Origin: Meishania litoralis
GTDB taxonomy: Bacteria; Bacteroidota; Bacteroidia; Flavobacteriales; Flavobacteriaceae
Assembly: GCF_042611095.1 (NCBI RefSeq)
Contig: NZ_JBHFPV010000001.1
Coordinates: forward strand, 496,001-560,000
Direction of reading: 5' to 3'
Length of the DNA stretch: 64,000 nt
Under the pieces are notes generated by a model. The model saw nothing but the letters and a program-made list of their open reading frames with translations, did not search any database and was not told the DNA's origin. A program made the translations under genes and the position numbers. Below are positions 1-8,946 of the stretch, piece by piece (the stretch's first letter is position 1; every line of letters begins with the position of its first letter).

Positions 1-1
1 G

Positions 2-478
2 CATTATGAGACCGGGGAATCCATTCCAATGAAATTGGTACAAAAAATCAAGGAATCGGCCACCTTTCAAGAGGGTATGGCGACCCTTCGCCAACTGAGT
101 TTCGGATTGCTCGACATGTCTTGGCACGCGGCCGATCCGTCGCAAATAAGGGATGTCAAAAGATATGAGACAAAAGCCTTTGAAGGCACCCAATTATATC
201 CCGACACTCCTGAAACCTGTATGAGCACAGCTTTCGCGCATATATTTCAAGGTGGTTATTCCTCGGGCTATTATAGCTACAAATGGGCCGAGGTACTTGA
301 TGCCGATGCCTTCGCCTATTTTAAGGAAACGGGAATTTTCAACAAAGAAATTGCTTCCAAGTTCAAAGAACACGTGCTTTCAAAAGGGGGCACTGAAAAA
401 CCAATGGTACTTTATAAACGTTTTCGTGGCAAGGAACCTCAGGTCGAGGCCCTTTTAAAACGGGCAGGATTGATCTAG
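2..478 (+). CDS. M3 family metallopeptidase (Dcp/oligopeptidase A type), C-terminal part
   Basis: This is the 3' end of a gene that begins before the window; the reading frame is open from base 2. The visible 158 residues match the C-terminal part of M3 (thimet oligopeptidase-like) zinc peptidases, with YETGESIP near the start and GGYSSGYYSYKW at about residues 85-96. The Tyr/Gly-rich loop in that second motif contributes to substrate binding in this family. The HExxH zinc motif lies upstream, outside the window, so catalytic competence cannot be judged. Family members are about 680-700 aa and cut short peptides or dipeptides. A signal peptide, if any, is not visible. The start at base 29 is an internal Met, not the true start. 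Confidence 0.85.
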   Translation, partial: HYETGESIPMKLVQKIKESATFQEGMATLRQLSFGLLDMSWHAADPSQIRDVKRYETKAFEGTQLYPDTPETCMSTAFAHIFQGGYSSGYYSYKWAEVLDADAFAYFKETGIFNKEIASKFKEHVLSKGGTEKPMVLYKRFRGKEPQVEALLKRAGLI

Positions 479-612
479 GAGTATTTTGTGATTTAAGTTT
501 TGGATTGCGTCATTTTTTTTTGAATTAGGGCAACTTCAAACTGCCATCAGGCTGTATATTCGTATTACATAAGTAGGCAAGGAAATGACAACGTTTCCTT
601 TGTATAAGATTA

Positions 613-641
613 AGGGGGCGTGGGGACGCCCTCTTTATTTT
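613..641 (+). terminator. Probable intrinsic terminator after the M3 peptidase
   Basis: A GC stem (GGGCGT / ACGCCC around a GGGG loop) is followed by a T-rich tract. It sits about 135 nt after the M3 stop and 90 nt before the next start, so it would separate the two genes. Confidence 0.5.
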
Positions 642-731
642 TGTAATTGCAATGTAGAGTAATCGCTAAAAAAATCCCCGATCATTTCCCATTTACAAGC
701 TTTATCCTTTTCTTCACAAAAATTTTATACC

Positions 732-1253
732 ATGACCATATTCATCGATATGGATGAAGTAATCGCCGACACATACAATGCACATATAGAAATCTATAAC
801 CGTGAGTTCGGCGGCAACTTAACACCAGAGACCTGTTTGGGCTCAGAAGTATGGCAGAATGTAATCGAGAAGCACCAACAAAGTATTCGCGACCATGCTC
901 GTACCCGTGGATTTTTTCGGGCCCTAAGACCAATTATGGATAGCCAAAAGATTCTGAAACAATTAGCGGGCAAGCATGAGGTATATATCGCTTCTGCCGC
1001 AACACAATTCCCGAATTCACTTGAAGAAAAATCCGAATGGCTTGACGAGCACTTTCCGTTTATTCCTTGGCAAAATCGGATTCTTTGCGGCGACAAGCAT
1101 ATTCTCAAAGGAGATGTACTGATCGATGATCGCGCCTATAATTTAGAAGGCTTTGACGGAAGATGCCTGCTTTTTACCTCTCCCCACAACATCCATACCA
1201 ACGGTTTTGAACGTGTCAATAACTGGCAGGAAGTGGCGGATAAATTGCTTTAA
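732..1253 (+). CDS. 5'(3')-deoxyribonucleotidase-like HAD phosphatase (NT5C family)
   Basis: A 173-aa protein of the haloacid dehalogenase superfamily, close to the NT5C deoxyribonucleotidase family, which dephosphorylates deoxynucleoside monophosphates. It opens with the HAD motif I DMDEVIAD (D6 nucleophile, D8 acid/base). The conserved C-terminal motif IDDRAYNLEGF near residues 131-141 supplies the metal-binding acids. Length is normal for the compact NT5C type. There is no signal peptide, so it should be cytosolic and act in nucleotide pool balance. It stands alone, with a terminator upstream and a convergent gene downstream. The substrate preference is inferred from the family only. Confidence 0.8.
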   Translation: MTIFIDMDEVIADTYNAHIEIYNREFGGNLTPETCLGSEVWQNVIEKHQQSIRDHARTRGFFRALRPIMDSQKILKQLAGKHEVYIASAATQFPNSLEEKSEWLDEHFPFIPWQNRILCGDKHILKGDVLIDDRAYNLEGFDGRCLLFTSPHNIHTNGFERVNNWQEVADKLL

Positions 1254-1304
1254 AAAACTTGTCTTAAAAATAATATTGTGATGGTCGAGGTAAGAACTTT
1301 GGGC

Positions 1305-1715
1305 TTACGCGATACCTTTTAACGCTATTTTGGGGTTTATTCTTTTTAAGTGATCTATAAAAGCAATCTTGTCTTTTGGGGAAACCAAAACAATTTTGGA
1401 TCGGTCATAAAAAATCTCAAGACGATCAAGCGATGCGGCCGGTGCGCTTATGGGGTTATTGGTTGCCGTTATACAGTTGATCGTTCTGATATCGATTCGT
1501 TTATGGAGAATAAAGCCGCTTTTTATTTCGAGCGTATTACCGTTTACGGTATAATAGGTATTTAAAAAAAGGTGGGCCGTAAAGGCAAGTACAACTAAAT
1601 TTACGAATGCTCCTGACCAAACGCTTTGGTAAATCATGAAAAGCGTCATTCCACCAAGTATTCCAAAAACGAAAATGGCCAGCCCTATACCTATTTTCGA
1701 CCTATATTTGGTCAT
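1305..1715 (-). CDS. Membrane protein with bacterial PH-like domain
   Basis: A 136-aa protein starting at the Met of MTKYRSKIG. A longer start at 1754 would run into the upstream rhodanese gene and adds a non-hydrophobic tail. Two transmembrane helices fall at about residues 7-25 and 33-50. They are followed by a soluble beta-rich part with YYTVNGNTLEIKSG and a final helix, the layout of the YyaB-type bacterial PH domain (PF06713). Proteins of this type are small inner-membrane proteins of unknown role. The gene starts 14 nt after the rhodanese stop, so the two are probably cotranscribed. Confidence 0.65.
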   Translation of the reverse strand: MTKYRSKIGIGLAIFVFGILGGMTLFMIYQSVWSGAFVNLVVLAFTAHLFLNTYYTVNGNTLEIKSGFILHKRIDIRTINCITATNNPISAPAASLDRLEIFYDRSKIVLVSPKDKIAFIDHLKRINPKIALKGIA

Positions 1716-1729
1716 AGAACCATTCACTG

Positions 1730-2095
1730 TTAATCGGGAGTGGCCTCCTTCCAAGCATCATAGCCGCCCTCTAAGTTGATTACTTTGGTATAGCCTAGGG
1801 TTTTGAGCTTTTCCTGGGCCTTGGCACTTCGCCCCCCCATCTTACAATACACATAAATGGTTTCATCCTTGGCAATTTTTTTGAACTGCTGGGCAAAGGT
1901 CTCATCAAACCAGTCGATGTTCATTGCATTTTCCAAATGACCTGCATTATACTCCTCAGGTGTGCGAACATCTACCAATATCCCATTTTCTATATCATTC
2001 TGTGAAAATTCCGTGATAGGTTTTGACGTACTTTGGGCACATCCCAAAGTCAAAATAAACAATATCAATACGCTAGTAATCGACTTCATAAGCAA
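1730..2095 (-). CDS. Rhodanese-domain lipoprotein
   Basis: A 121-aa single-domain rhodanese. A short signal peptide ends in the lipobox TLGC, giving lipid attachment at C19, so the domain is exported. The rhodanese fold begins with VDVRTPEEYNAGHL (residues 41-54), and the active-site loop is CKMGGRSA with the catalytic Cys at residue 84. A final EGGYDAW motif is typical. Rhodaneses carry persulfide sulfur or act as sulfurtransferase or thiol-handling modules; the substrate of this one is unknown. It lies directly upstream of the PH-domain gene and is divergent from the sigma factor gene 25 nt away. Confidence 0.85.
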   Translation of the reverse strand: MLMKSITSVLILFILTLGCAQSTSKPITEFSQNDIENGILVDVRTPEEYNAGHLENAMNIDWFDETFAQQFKKIAKDETIYVYCKMGGRSAKAQEKLKTLGYTKVINLEGGYDAWKEATPD

Positions 2096-2120
2096 AAGGT
2101 TTAATCAAAGATAGTAAATT

Positions 2121-2768
2121 ATGACCGCGAGAAAACTCGAACAACGGAACGGAAACATGAAAGTAGTTAAATCAAATTCGCTTACTTTTGATGAGCATGA
2201 TGAAAATATGACGGTTCACCAATTAAATCCGGATACTTGGGTAGATTCGTACGCCGACTACCTCTTCAACTACGCCATTGCACGAGTAAGCGATACCGAA
2301 ATCGCCAAAGATTTGGTACAAGAGACTTTTTTCGCGGGACTGAAATCAGCCAAGAATTATAAGGGCGATGCCGCCGAACGCACCTGGTTAGTGGCCATTC
2401 TCAAGCGAAAGGTCATTGACCACTACCGCAAAATCAATTCTAAAAAGGGAAAGGCAGAGGTAAGGGTCAACTATAGTTCGAAAAGTGATGCTGACGGGGA
2501 TTGGCTTGAGGAACAGATCGCCGATCCATTCAGTTCATTCGAAAATGACCGACTGGAAAATGAAGAACTGGGTGCCGCCATATATGAATGTATCGCCCAA
2601 TTGCCGCAGAAACAGTCTTTGGTATTTACCATGAAAACAATACAGGGCATGAGCACTGAAGATATTTGTAATGAACTTGGCATCAATCCGTCTAATCTGT
2701 GGGTTATGATCCATCGTGCGAGAACCACATTGATGGGATGCCTTAATCAAAATTGGTTTAATCTATGA
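2121..2768 (+). CDS. RNA polymerase sigma factor, ECF subfamily
   Basis: A 215-aa ECF sigma-70 factor. Region 2 includes DLVQETFFAGLKSAKNYKG (around residues 65-83) and TWLVAILKRKVIDHYRK. Region 4 has the helix-turn-helix MSTEDICNELGINPSNLWV followed by MIHRART. It directs RNA polymerase to a dedicated promoter set, usually under control of a partner. The downstream 75-aa Cys/His gene overlaps its stop by 4 nt (ATGA), so the two are translationally coupled and probably a sigma/anti-sigma pair. The start is uncertain: Met at 2121, 2157 or 2208 are all in frame, and the first 29 residues look unlike the family core. Confidence 0.9.
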   Translation: MTARKLEQRNGNMKVVKSNSLTFDEHDENMTVHQLNPDTWVDSYADYLFNYAIARVSDTEIAKDLVQETFFAGLKSAKNYKGDAAERTWLVAILKRKVIDHYRKINSKKGKAEVRVNYSSKSDADGDWLEEQIADPFSSFENDRLENEELGAAIYECIAQLPQKQSLVFTMKTIQGMSTEDICNELGINPSNLWVMIHRARTTLMGCLNQNWFNL

Positions 2769-2992
2769 TCTCTTGTGAAGAGGCAGCTACAATCTGCAAC
2801 AAAACACAATACAAGGAGGCTTCTTTTTTAGAAAAAATCCAACTGAAATTACACTTGCTCTTTTGTAGTACCTGCGCCATGTACTCGAAAAAAAATGCCC
2901 AATTAACCAATCTATGCCAAAAGGCCAACCTTCAGAACCTGACCGAAAAAGAAAAATCGAAAATGAAACAGGAGATAAGAAATAAAGCCTAA
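2765..2992 (+). CDS. Small HxxxCxxC protein, probable zinc anti-sigma partner
   Basis: A 75-aa soluble protein whose start overlaps the ECF sigma stop (ATGA). It carries H30-x3-C34-x2-C37, the core of zinc-binding anti-sigma domains (ZAS/zf-HC2 type), with C4 as a possible fourth ligand. There is no transmembrane segment, unlike most anti-sigmas, so it would be a soluble redox- or zinc-responsive partner. The C-terminal third is a charged helix (EKEKSKMKQEIRNKA). The assignment follows from the motif and the coupling; binding to the sigma factor is inferred. Confidence 0.65.
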   Translation: MISCEEAATICNKTQYKEASFLEKIQLKLHLLFCSTCAMYSKKNAQLTNLCQKANLQNLTEKEKSKMKQEIRNKA

Positions 2993-3873
2993 AAATAATA
3001 TTGTAGACTGAAAATCACCGCCCACCAAAATATAGGGATCGCTTCTACCCAAAATGAGGCAAAGTACTTAGATCGGTCTTTTTTTACATAGATAAGGGCA
3101 AGGCACAACATCACACCTAATATAGCTTTCCCCAATATTTCACTCCAAGCCAATTCGTCTTTCAAAAAAGTCATTATATAAAGAACCAAAGTGACTATAT
3201 ACCCTATTTTCTTCGTATTCATGATACCCACTCGTTGAGGCAATGTGTCCAAATCAAGCTTATCATATTTCAAATCTCTTATTTCAAAGGGAATCATTAA
3301 AACAAGTACAAGCAGAAAACGCTGTATCAGTTCAATTAAAACATCCCAGTTCATTATTTTATTGGCTTGGATAGCGGGAAGTGCAACCGTCGTCAATGAC
3401 CACACCAGACCCACTAAAAAAATTTTTAGCAGTCCTCGACTGCGAAGATTTTTGCCATGGGGCATAATGGGCAGGGCGTAGAGCCCCGTAAATACTATAA
3501 TGACAATTACGCCCAACCATGTTTCATAGGTAAAGAAACAGGCGTGATATAGGGCAGGTATCAGCGCGACAAAGCTCGCTATTTGAATATTCTTGTGGTA
3601 TCGGTTGGAGACTAAAATATACTTTTTCGACCCGACACCATACTTTATGAAATTGTAACAGGCGATCGTACCGAAAAAAAGAAAATATGACAAGTGTGCG
3701 CTGGTTTCGAATTTTAAAACGCCACCGGTAATTTGAACCAATGCGAATACCGCCAATGCCACATGTATGCTGGCATCTAAGTAAAAATTAAAAATGCGTA
3801 CGGGCCACTTCATAAACCAAAAGTAGCCAAACTGTTCATAACCCCATTTTTCGGTTAAAAACTTTAATTCCAA
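2989..3873 (-). CDS. UbiA-like prenyltransferase family membrane protein
   Basis: A 294-aa polytopic protein with about eight hydrophobic helices. The motif IRDLKYDKLDLDTLPQRVGI at about residues 196-215 matches the second Asp-rich region of UbiA-type prenyltransferases (DxxxD, then the TLP..G signature). The first Asp-rich motif (NDxxD) is weak: only NFIKYGVG is seen near residue 95, so activity on a prenyl diphosphate is uncertain. It may be a divergent, non-canonical member. Its stop codon overlaps the end of the convergent anti-sigma-like gene by 4 nt. A shorter start at MKWPVRIF is possible. Confidence 0.55.
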   Translation of the reverse strand: MELKFLTEKWGYEQFGYFWFMKWPVRIFNFYLDASIHVALAVFALVQITGGVLKFETSAHLSYFLFFGTIACYNFIKYGVGSKKYILVSNRYHKNIQIASFVALIPALYHACFFTYETWLGVIVIIVFTGLYALPIMPHGKNLRSRGLLKIFLVGLVWSLTTVALPAIQANKIMNWDVLIELIQRFLLVLVLMIPFEIRDLKYDKLDLDTLPQRVGIMNTKKIGYIVTLVLYIMTFLKDELAWSEILGKAILGVMLCLALIYVKKDRSKYFASFWVEAIPIFWWAVIFSLQYYF

Positions 3874-3911
3874 GGAAGACTAAAAGAGGGTGTTTTGCCG
3901 TAATAAATCGC

Positions 3912-3919
3912 TAATTTTG
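3912..3919 (+). promoter_or_regulatory. Possible -7 promoter element of gcvP (TAATTTTG)
   Basis: The octamer TAATTTTG fits the Bacteroidota -7 consensus TAnnTTTG and lies 33 nt before the gcvP start. A TTTG at 3894-3897 is closer than the usual 19-nt spacing, so only the -7 element is credible. Confidence 0.35.
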
Positions 3920-3952
3920 TCCACTTTATTTTAACAACTTAGCATTCATTTC

Positions 3953-6808
3953 ATGACGACAGAAGTATTTGCCAAACGCCATATCGGAATTCAAGAAAAT
4001 GATCTGGAGACAATGTTCGAGACCATCGGTGTCGCTACTTTAGATCAGCTCATTTCAGAAACCATTCCCGATGATATTCGTCTCAAAAATAGGCTTGACC
4101 TACCCAAGGCCATGAGCGAACATGAATTTCTGACGCATATTCAAGAATTGGCGGAAAAGAACAAAGTCTTTAAATCATATATTGGCCTTGGTTATCATGA
4201 AAGTATCACGCCATCGGTCATCAAGCGGAATATTCTTGAAAATCCGGGGTGGTATACGGCCTACACGCCTTATCAGGCCGAAATTGCCCAAGGTCGTTTA
4301 GAGGCACTATTGAATTTTCAGACCATGGTTTGCGACCTTACGGGAATGGAGCTGGCCAATGCCTCATTATTGGATGAAAGTACGGCTGCCGCCGAAGCCA
4401 TGTCGATGTTATTCGATGTTCGAAGCCGTGATCAAAAAAAGAACAAGGTTTTAAAATTCTTTGTTTCCGAAGAAATACTTCCACAAACACTATCTCTTTT
4501 ACAAACACGATCGACCCCTTTGGGAATCGAGTTGGTAGTCGGAAACCATGAAGAATTCGCATTTGGCACCGATTTCTTTGGCGCCATGTTGCAATACCCT
4601 GGAAAATACGGTCAAATTTATGATTATACCGAATTTGTCTCAAAGGCCAATGACAATGATATCAAAGTAGCCGTCGCTGCCGATATTTTGAGCTTGGTAA
4701 TGTTAAAAGCCCCTGGGGAGTTCGGGGTCGATGTTGTTGTTGGCAGTACACAACGTTTCGGCATTCCGTTGGGCTACGGTGGGCCTCATGCCGCATTTTT
4801 TGCGACAAAGGAAACTTATAAAAGAAGTATTCCCGGTCGCATTATAGGCCTCACAAAAGATGTCGATGGAAAACCGGCCCTTCGCATGGCGCTCCAGACC
4901 CGTGAGCAACATATCAAACGTGACAAGGCAACTTCCAATATCTGCACCTCGCAAGTACTTTTGGCGGTAATGGCGGGCATGTATGCCGTTTATCATGGCC
5001 CGAAGGGACTAAGTTATATCGCCGAACAACTACACCATAAGACAAGAACACTAAGCCAATCGTTGGAAAGTATCGGGTTCAAACAATTGAACACTTCGTT
5101 TTTCGACACCCTAAAGTTCAGAGTTTCCGATTCCGACAAATTGAGATCGCTGGCCGAGGCCAAAGAAATCAACCTTAATTATGTTGACAGGCAAACCGTT
5201 ACGCTGTCATTGAACGAAGCGGTTGACGAAAAAGACATAAAAGCCTTGATTGCCTGTTTTGCCGAATTGGATGGTAAGAATGAAGATGCCATGACTGTGC
5301 AATCCGGTAAAGATGTAATACCAGATTCGTTAAAAAGAGATACGCCCTTTTTGGAGAACGAAGTTTTCAATTCGTACCATTCGGAAACCGAACTGATGCG
5401 CTATATCAAAAAACTGGAGCGTAAAGATCTGTCTCTGAACCACTCCATGATTTCCTTGGGCAGCTGTACAATGAAATTGAACGCTGCCACCGAAATGCTG
5501 CCTTTGAGCATGGCACGATGGGCGAATATCCACCCTTTTGTTCCTTTAAATCAGGTAGAAGGATATCAAACCGTGCTAAAAGAACTTGCTAAAGATTTAA
5601 GTACGATTACCGGATTTGCAGCAACATCATTACAGCCCAATTCAGGGGCACAAGGCGAATATGCGGGGCTAATGGTCATTCGCGCCTATCACGAATCGCG
5701 AAACGAAGGGCATCGAAATATCTGTATCATACCTGCGTCGGCCCATGGCACCAACCCTGCATCTGCGGTCATGGCGGGAATGCAGGTAATCGTTACCAAG
5801 ACCGATGAAAAAGGAAATATCGATGTTGCCGATCTCGAGGAAAAAGTCAAACATCATTCCGATAACCTGGCGGCATTGATGGTCACCTATCCATCGACCC
5901 ATGGGGTTTTCGAATCCTCCATCAAACATATCACTAAATTGATCCACGATCACGGAGGGCAAGTCTATATGGATGGTGCCAATATGAACGCGCAGGTAGG
6001 TTTGACCAATCCCGCAACGATAGGAGCCGATGTATGCCACTTGAACCTACATAAAACGTTTGCCATTCCGCATGGGGGTGGCGGACCTGGAGTGGGACCG
6101 ATCTGTGTAGCCGAGCAATTGGTTCCCTTTCTTCCTGGGAATCCGATTATCAAAACAGGTGGCGATAAGGCAATAACGGCAATTTCGGCCGCTCCATGGG
6201 GCAGTTCGTTGGTCTGTCTGATATCTTATGGATATATTAAAATGCTGGGCGAAGAAGGATTGACCCAGTCTACCAAGATCGCCATTTTGAACGCAAATTA
6301 CCTTAAAGAACGGTTGAACGGCAAGTTCGACGTTCTCTATTCAGGAGAAAGAGGTAGGGCCGCGCACGAAATGATCGTTGACTGCAGACCATTCAAACAA
6401 AATGGTATAGAGGTTACCGATATTGCAAAACGGCTGATGGACTATGGTTTTCATGCACCTACAGTCTCATTTCCGGTAGCAGGCACCTTGATGATCGAAC
6501 CGACCGAAAGTGAAAGTCTTAATGAGTTGGATAGGTTCTGTGATGCGATGCTGTCTATCAGGGAGGAGATTTATGCCACCTCGCCCGATGACCCTAACAA
6601 TGTGTTGAAAAATGCACCGCATACTATGGGTATGGTCACCAACGATACTTGGAATTTTCCATATAGCAGACAACAAGCGGCATTTCCCCTATCTTATGTG
6701 TCCCAGAATAAATTCTGGCCTTCGGTCCGTAGGGTCGATGATGCATATGGCGACCGTAATTTGATCTGTAGCTGTGTTCCTATTGAAGCCTATGCCGAAG
6801 TAGAATAA
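3953..6808 (+). CDS. gcvP: Glycine dehydrogenase (decarboxylating), P protein of the glycine cleavage system
   Basis: A 951-aa full-length, single-chain P protein. It binds pyridoxal phosphate, decarboxylates glycine and transfers the aminomethyl group to lipoyl-H protein, feeding one-carbon units to tetrahydrofolate. The start FAKRHIGIQ is the usual family N terminus. The N-terminal half has GYGGPHAAFFA. The C-terminal half has SLGSCTMKLNA, AHGTNPASAVMAGM and the cofactor site LNLHKTFAIPHGGGGPG, with the Schiff-base lysine at K701. The gene stands alone; gcvT and gcvH are not in the window. No glycine riboswitch is seen in the short leader. Confidence 0.97.
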   Translation: MTTEVFAKRHIGIQENDLETMFETIGVATLDQLISETIPDDIRLKNRLDLPKAMSEHEFLTHIQELAEKNKVFKSYIGLGYHESITPSVIKRNILENPGWYTAYTPYQAEIAQGRLEALLNFQTMVCDLTGMELANASLLDESTAAAEAMSMLFDVRSRDQKKNKVLKFFVSEEILPQTLSLLQTRSTPLGIELVVGNHEEFAFGTDFFGAMLQYPGKYGQIYDYTEFVSKANDNDIKVAVAADILSLVMLKAPGEFGVDVVVGSTQRFGIPLGYGGPHAAFFATKETYKRSIPGRIIGLTKDVDGKPALRMALQTREQHIKRDKATSNICTSQVLLAVMAGMYAVYHGPKGLSYIAEQLHHKTRTLSQSLESIGFKQLNTSFFDTLKFRVSDSDKLRSLAEAKEINLNYVDRQTVTLSLNEAVDEKDIKALIACFAELDGKNEDAMTVQSGKDVIPDSLKRDTPFLENEVFNSYHSETELMRYIKKLERKDLSLNHSMISLGSCTMKLNAATEMLPLSMARWANIHPFVPLNQVEGYQTVLKELAKDLSTITGFAATSLQPNSGAQGEYAGLMVIRAYHESRNEGHRNICIIPASAHGTNPASAVMAGMQVIVTKTDEKGNIDVADLEEKVKHHSDNLAALMVTYPSTHGVFESSIKHITKLIHDHGGQVYMDGANMNAQVGLTNPATIGADVCHLNLHKTFAIPHGGGGPGVGPICVAEQLVPFLPGNPIIKTGGDKAITAISAAPWGSSLVCLISYGYIKMLGEEGLTQSTKIAILNANYLKERLNGKFDVLYSGERGRAAHEMIVDCRPFKQNGIEVTDIAKRLMDYGFHAPTVSFPVAGTLMIEPTESESLNELDRFCDAMLSIREEIYATSPDDPNNVLKNAPHTMGMVTNDTWNFPYSRQQAAFPLSYVSQNKFWPSVRRVDDAYGDRNLICSCVPIEAYAEVE

Positions 6809-6882
6809 AAACCAAAAGTGTCAGGTTACAAATCTCGGTTTGTTTAACTTCGAACAGGGAACCTCGAACAAAAACGAAATCG

Positions 6883-7410
6883 ATGTACGAAAAGACCTAT
6901 CCTAGCAGGCGCTTTCAACGAACGCTATCTTTTCTTAAGAAACATATAGCCACCGATGAACCTATTCTTGACCTTGGTGTCGAAAATCCATTTTCCAAGA
7001 TCATGAAAGAAGAAGGTTTTTCGGTCGAAAATACGACCGGGGAAGATTTGGATATCGACTTTTCGGCAGTACAAAATGCCGATGTCGGGGTGGTGACGGC
7101 ATTTGAGATCTTTGAGCATCTTTTGGCACCTTACAATATTTTGAAAGAGATAAAGGCGAACAAACTCGTGGCCAGTATTCCTTTACGTTTATGGTTCGCC
7201 ACCGCATACAAAAACAAGACCGATCCATGGGACAGGCATTACCATGAATTTGAAGACTGGCAATTCGATTGGCTACTGGAAAAATCTGGATGGGAGATCA
7301 AAGATCGATTGAAGTTCACCAATCCGGTTAAAAAAATAGGTATTCGACCGTTGCTGCGAAGTTTTACGCCAAGATATTACATTGTTTATGCAACACGAAA
7401 AAATTCATGA
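6883..7410 (+). CDS. SAM-dependent methyltransferase-like protein
   Basis: A 175-aa soluble protein that looks like a small class I methyltransferase. ILDLGVENP near residues 28-36 is a weakened motif I (the GxGxG glycines are mostly absent). FEIFEHLLAPYNIL at about residues 73-86 matches the motif typical of methyltransferases acting on sugars or lipids. DPWDRHYHEFEDWQFDWLLEKSGW resembles the segment after the catalytic loop (positions 107-130). It lies 30 nt upstream of a GT2 gene in the same direction, so the pair may modify and build a glycan. The degraded glycine motif makes activity uncertain. Confidence 0.6.
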   Translation: MYEKTYPSRRFQRTLSFLKKHIATDEPILDLGVENPFSKIMKEEGFSVENTTGEDLDIDFSAVQNADVGVVTAFEIFEHLLAPYNILKEIKANKLVASIPLRLWFATAYKNKTDPWDRHYHEFEDWQFDWLLEKSGWEIKDRLKFTNPVKKIGIRPLLRSFTPRYYIVYATRKNS

Positions 7411-7440
7411 TACTGAATTCGAAATGCCGAGTTTGCCATT

Positions 7441-8292
7441 ATGAAATATTATATTGTCATACCCGCGCATAACGAAGAAGCCTTTTTGGCCGATACATTG
7501 AACTCGGTCTTAAGGCAAACACTTCAACCCCAAAGAATGGTCGTCGTCAACGACAATTCGACCGATGGCACTGAAGGAATAATCGATGAATTCATGACCA
7601 GGAATCCGGTTATTTACAAGTTGAATACCACTTCCTCTACGGCCCATATGCCGGGCAGCAAAGTTATAAATGCCTTTAACAAAGGGTTCGAAGCACTTGA
7701 TGACGACTTCAGCTTCATTGTCAAACTTGATGCCGATGTCATTCTACCCGATAAATATTTCGAGAAAATAGCCTATGTCTTCAAGGGAAACCCTAAAGTA
7801 GGCATAGCTGGTGGATTCATCTACGAAATGGATAAGCATGGAGGTTGGAGTTTAAACCACCCGATGGACAAGAACCATGTGCGTGGAGCTTTCAAGGCAT
7901 ACTCCAAAAACTGTTTCGAAGCAATCGGTGGTTTGAAGCCCGCAATGGGCTGGGACACCGTAGACGAACTTTTGGCCCAGTACCACGACTTCGAGATTTT
8001 TACGGACGATAGCTTAAAAGTAAAACACCTTCGCCCTACAGGTAACAATTATAACAAGAGGGCCAAATTACTTCAGGGCAAGGCCATGTATGGCATGCGC
8101 TACGGATTTCTGATTACGCTGATCGCATCTTTAAAGATGGCTTGGAAACAACAAAAACGCAAGGCTTTTATAGACAACATGTACGGTTACCTACGGGCAA
8201 AAAAAGACCAGGAACCTTTTTTGGTCTCTGAAAACGAAGGTAAGTTTATTCGCGACCTGCGTTGGAACAATATACGGAAGAGGCTCTTCTAA
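7441..8292 (+). CDS. Glycosyltransferase family 2 protein
   Basis: A 283-aa GT-A fold glycosyltransferase. It starts with IPAHNEEAFLADTLNSVL, has the nucleotide-binding VVNDNSTDGT at about residues 35-44, and KLDADVILPD near 98-107 as the DxD-like metal site. It lacks transmembrane helices, so it would work at the cytosolic face of the membrane. The acceptor is unknown. It follows the methyltransferase-like gene by 30 nt and is the last plus-strand gene before the AT-rich accessory block. Confidence 0.85.
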   Translation: MKYYIVIPAHNEEAFLADTLNSVLRQTLQPQRMVVVNDNSTDGTEGIIDEFMTRNPVIYKLNTTSSTAHMPGSKVINAFNKGFEALDDDFSFIVKLDADVILPDKYFEKIAYVFKGNPKVGIAGGFIYEMDKHGGWSLNHPMDKNHVRGAFKAYSKNCFEAIGGLKPAMGWDTVDELLAQYHDFEIFTDDSLKVKHLRPTGNNYNKRAKLLQGKAMYGMRYGFLITLIASLKMAWKQQKRKAFIDNMYGYLRAKKDQEPFLVSENEGKFIRDLRWNNIRKRLF

Positions 8293-8397
8293 TCTGAATC
8301 TTGCTCAACCTTGGAAGGTATATTTTTAATTAAGAGGATGAATAAACATAGTCGAATATTAAAAACTCCTAATTTTGTAGCCTTTTTAAAATGAAAA

Positions 8398-8946
8398 TTA
8401 ATTATTTCTAATCAATTGAAGAAATGCCATAGCATCATTCTTAGAATTTGTAGGGTTGCCAATTCTTAAGATTTGGTTTCCATTCAAAAGTAGAGCACAA
8501 TTTTTGTAGTCTCTTCCCAAAAAAGTATACTTTTGTCGAAATTCATCTTGGGAATCAAAGTAAACATTCTGACCTGTAAATTTGATACTTTCTAATTGGT
8601 TTCTTAAATATGCATTATTTAACCCTGAAAGCATAAATTTAAATTTCACTTCAATACCTAGGTCTCTAATTTCTTTCATGTAAGGATTCCATTTTGATAA
8701 TTCTACATAGCATGAACTACAATTACCATCGTAGTAGGCTAATATCGTAAATTTGGATTCCTTATTCAAGTCGATAGACATATCGCTTAATGGTTCTATT
8801 GATCTTGGAAAAGATATATTACTTCCAACGAACCTTTCACGAATCAATTTGTCTTCCGTACTAATTTTATCGACCCTTTTTTCTTTGCAAGAAAGAAAAC
8901 ATAATATAATGAAAACAAAAACTTGACATCTATTCATGTAAATCAT
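8398..8946 (-). CDS. Thioredoxin-like lipoprotein, partner of the propeller lipoprotein
   Basis: A 182-aa exported protein with lipobox FLSC (C20) and a thioredoxin-like fold. Its key site is YYDGNCSSCYVEL at about residues 70-82, a CxxC motif (CSSC) in the usual place after beta strand 1. The tail LNGNQILRIGNPTNSKN is typical of TlpA/AhpC-like domains, where the strand before the active-site loop packs. Family knowledge suggests thiol oxidoreductase activity at the membrane. Its start overlaps the stop of the propeller lipoprotein by 4 nt (ATGA), so the two are translationally coupled and very likely act together. The target thiol protein may be the four-Cys peptide encoded upstream, which is inference. 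Confidence 0.7.
   Translation of the reverse strand: MIYMNRCQVFVFIILCFLSCKEKRVDKISTEDKLIRERFVGSNISFPRSIEPLSDMSIDLNKESKFTILAYYDGNCSSCYVELSKWNPYMKEIRDLGIEVKFKFMLSGLNNAYLRNQLESIKFTGQNVYFDSQDEFRQKYTFLGRDYKNCALLLNGNQILRIGNPTNSKNDAMAFLQLIRNN

Noticed and set aside
3901..3952. A glycine riboswitch before gcvP
   Set aside because: The leader is about 50 nt, without conserved aptamer elements.
6883..8292. Start of a polysaccharide gene cluster
   Set aside because: Only two genes, a methyltransferase-like and a GT2, with no sugar-nucleotide or flippase genes after them.
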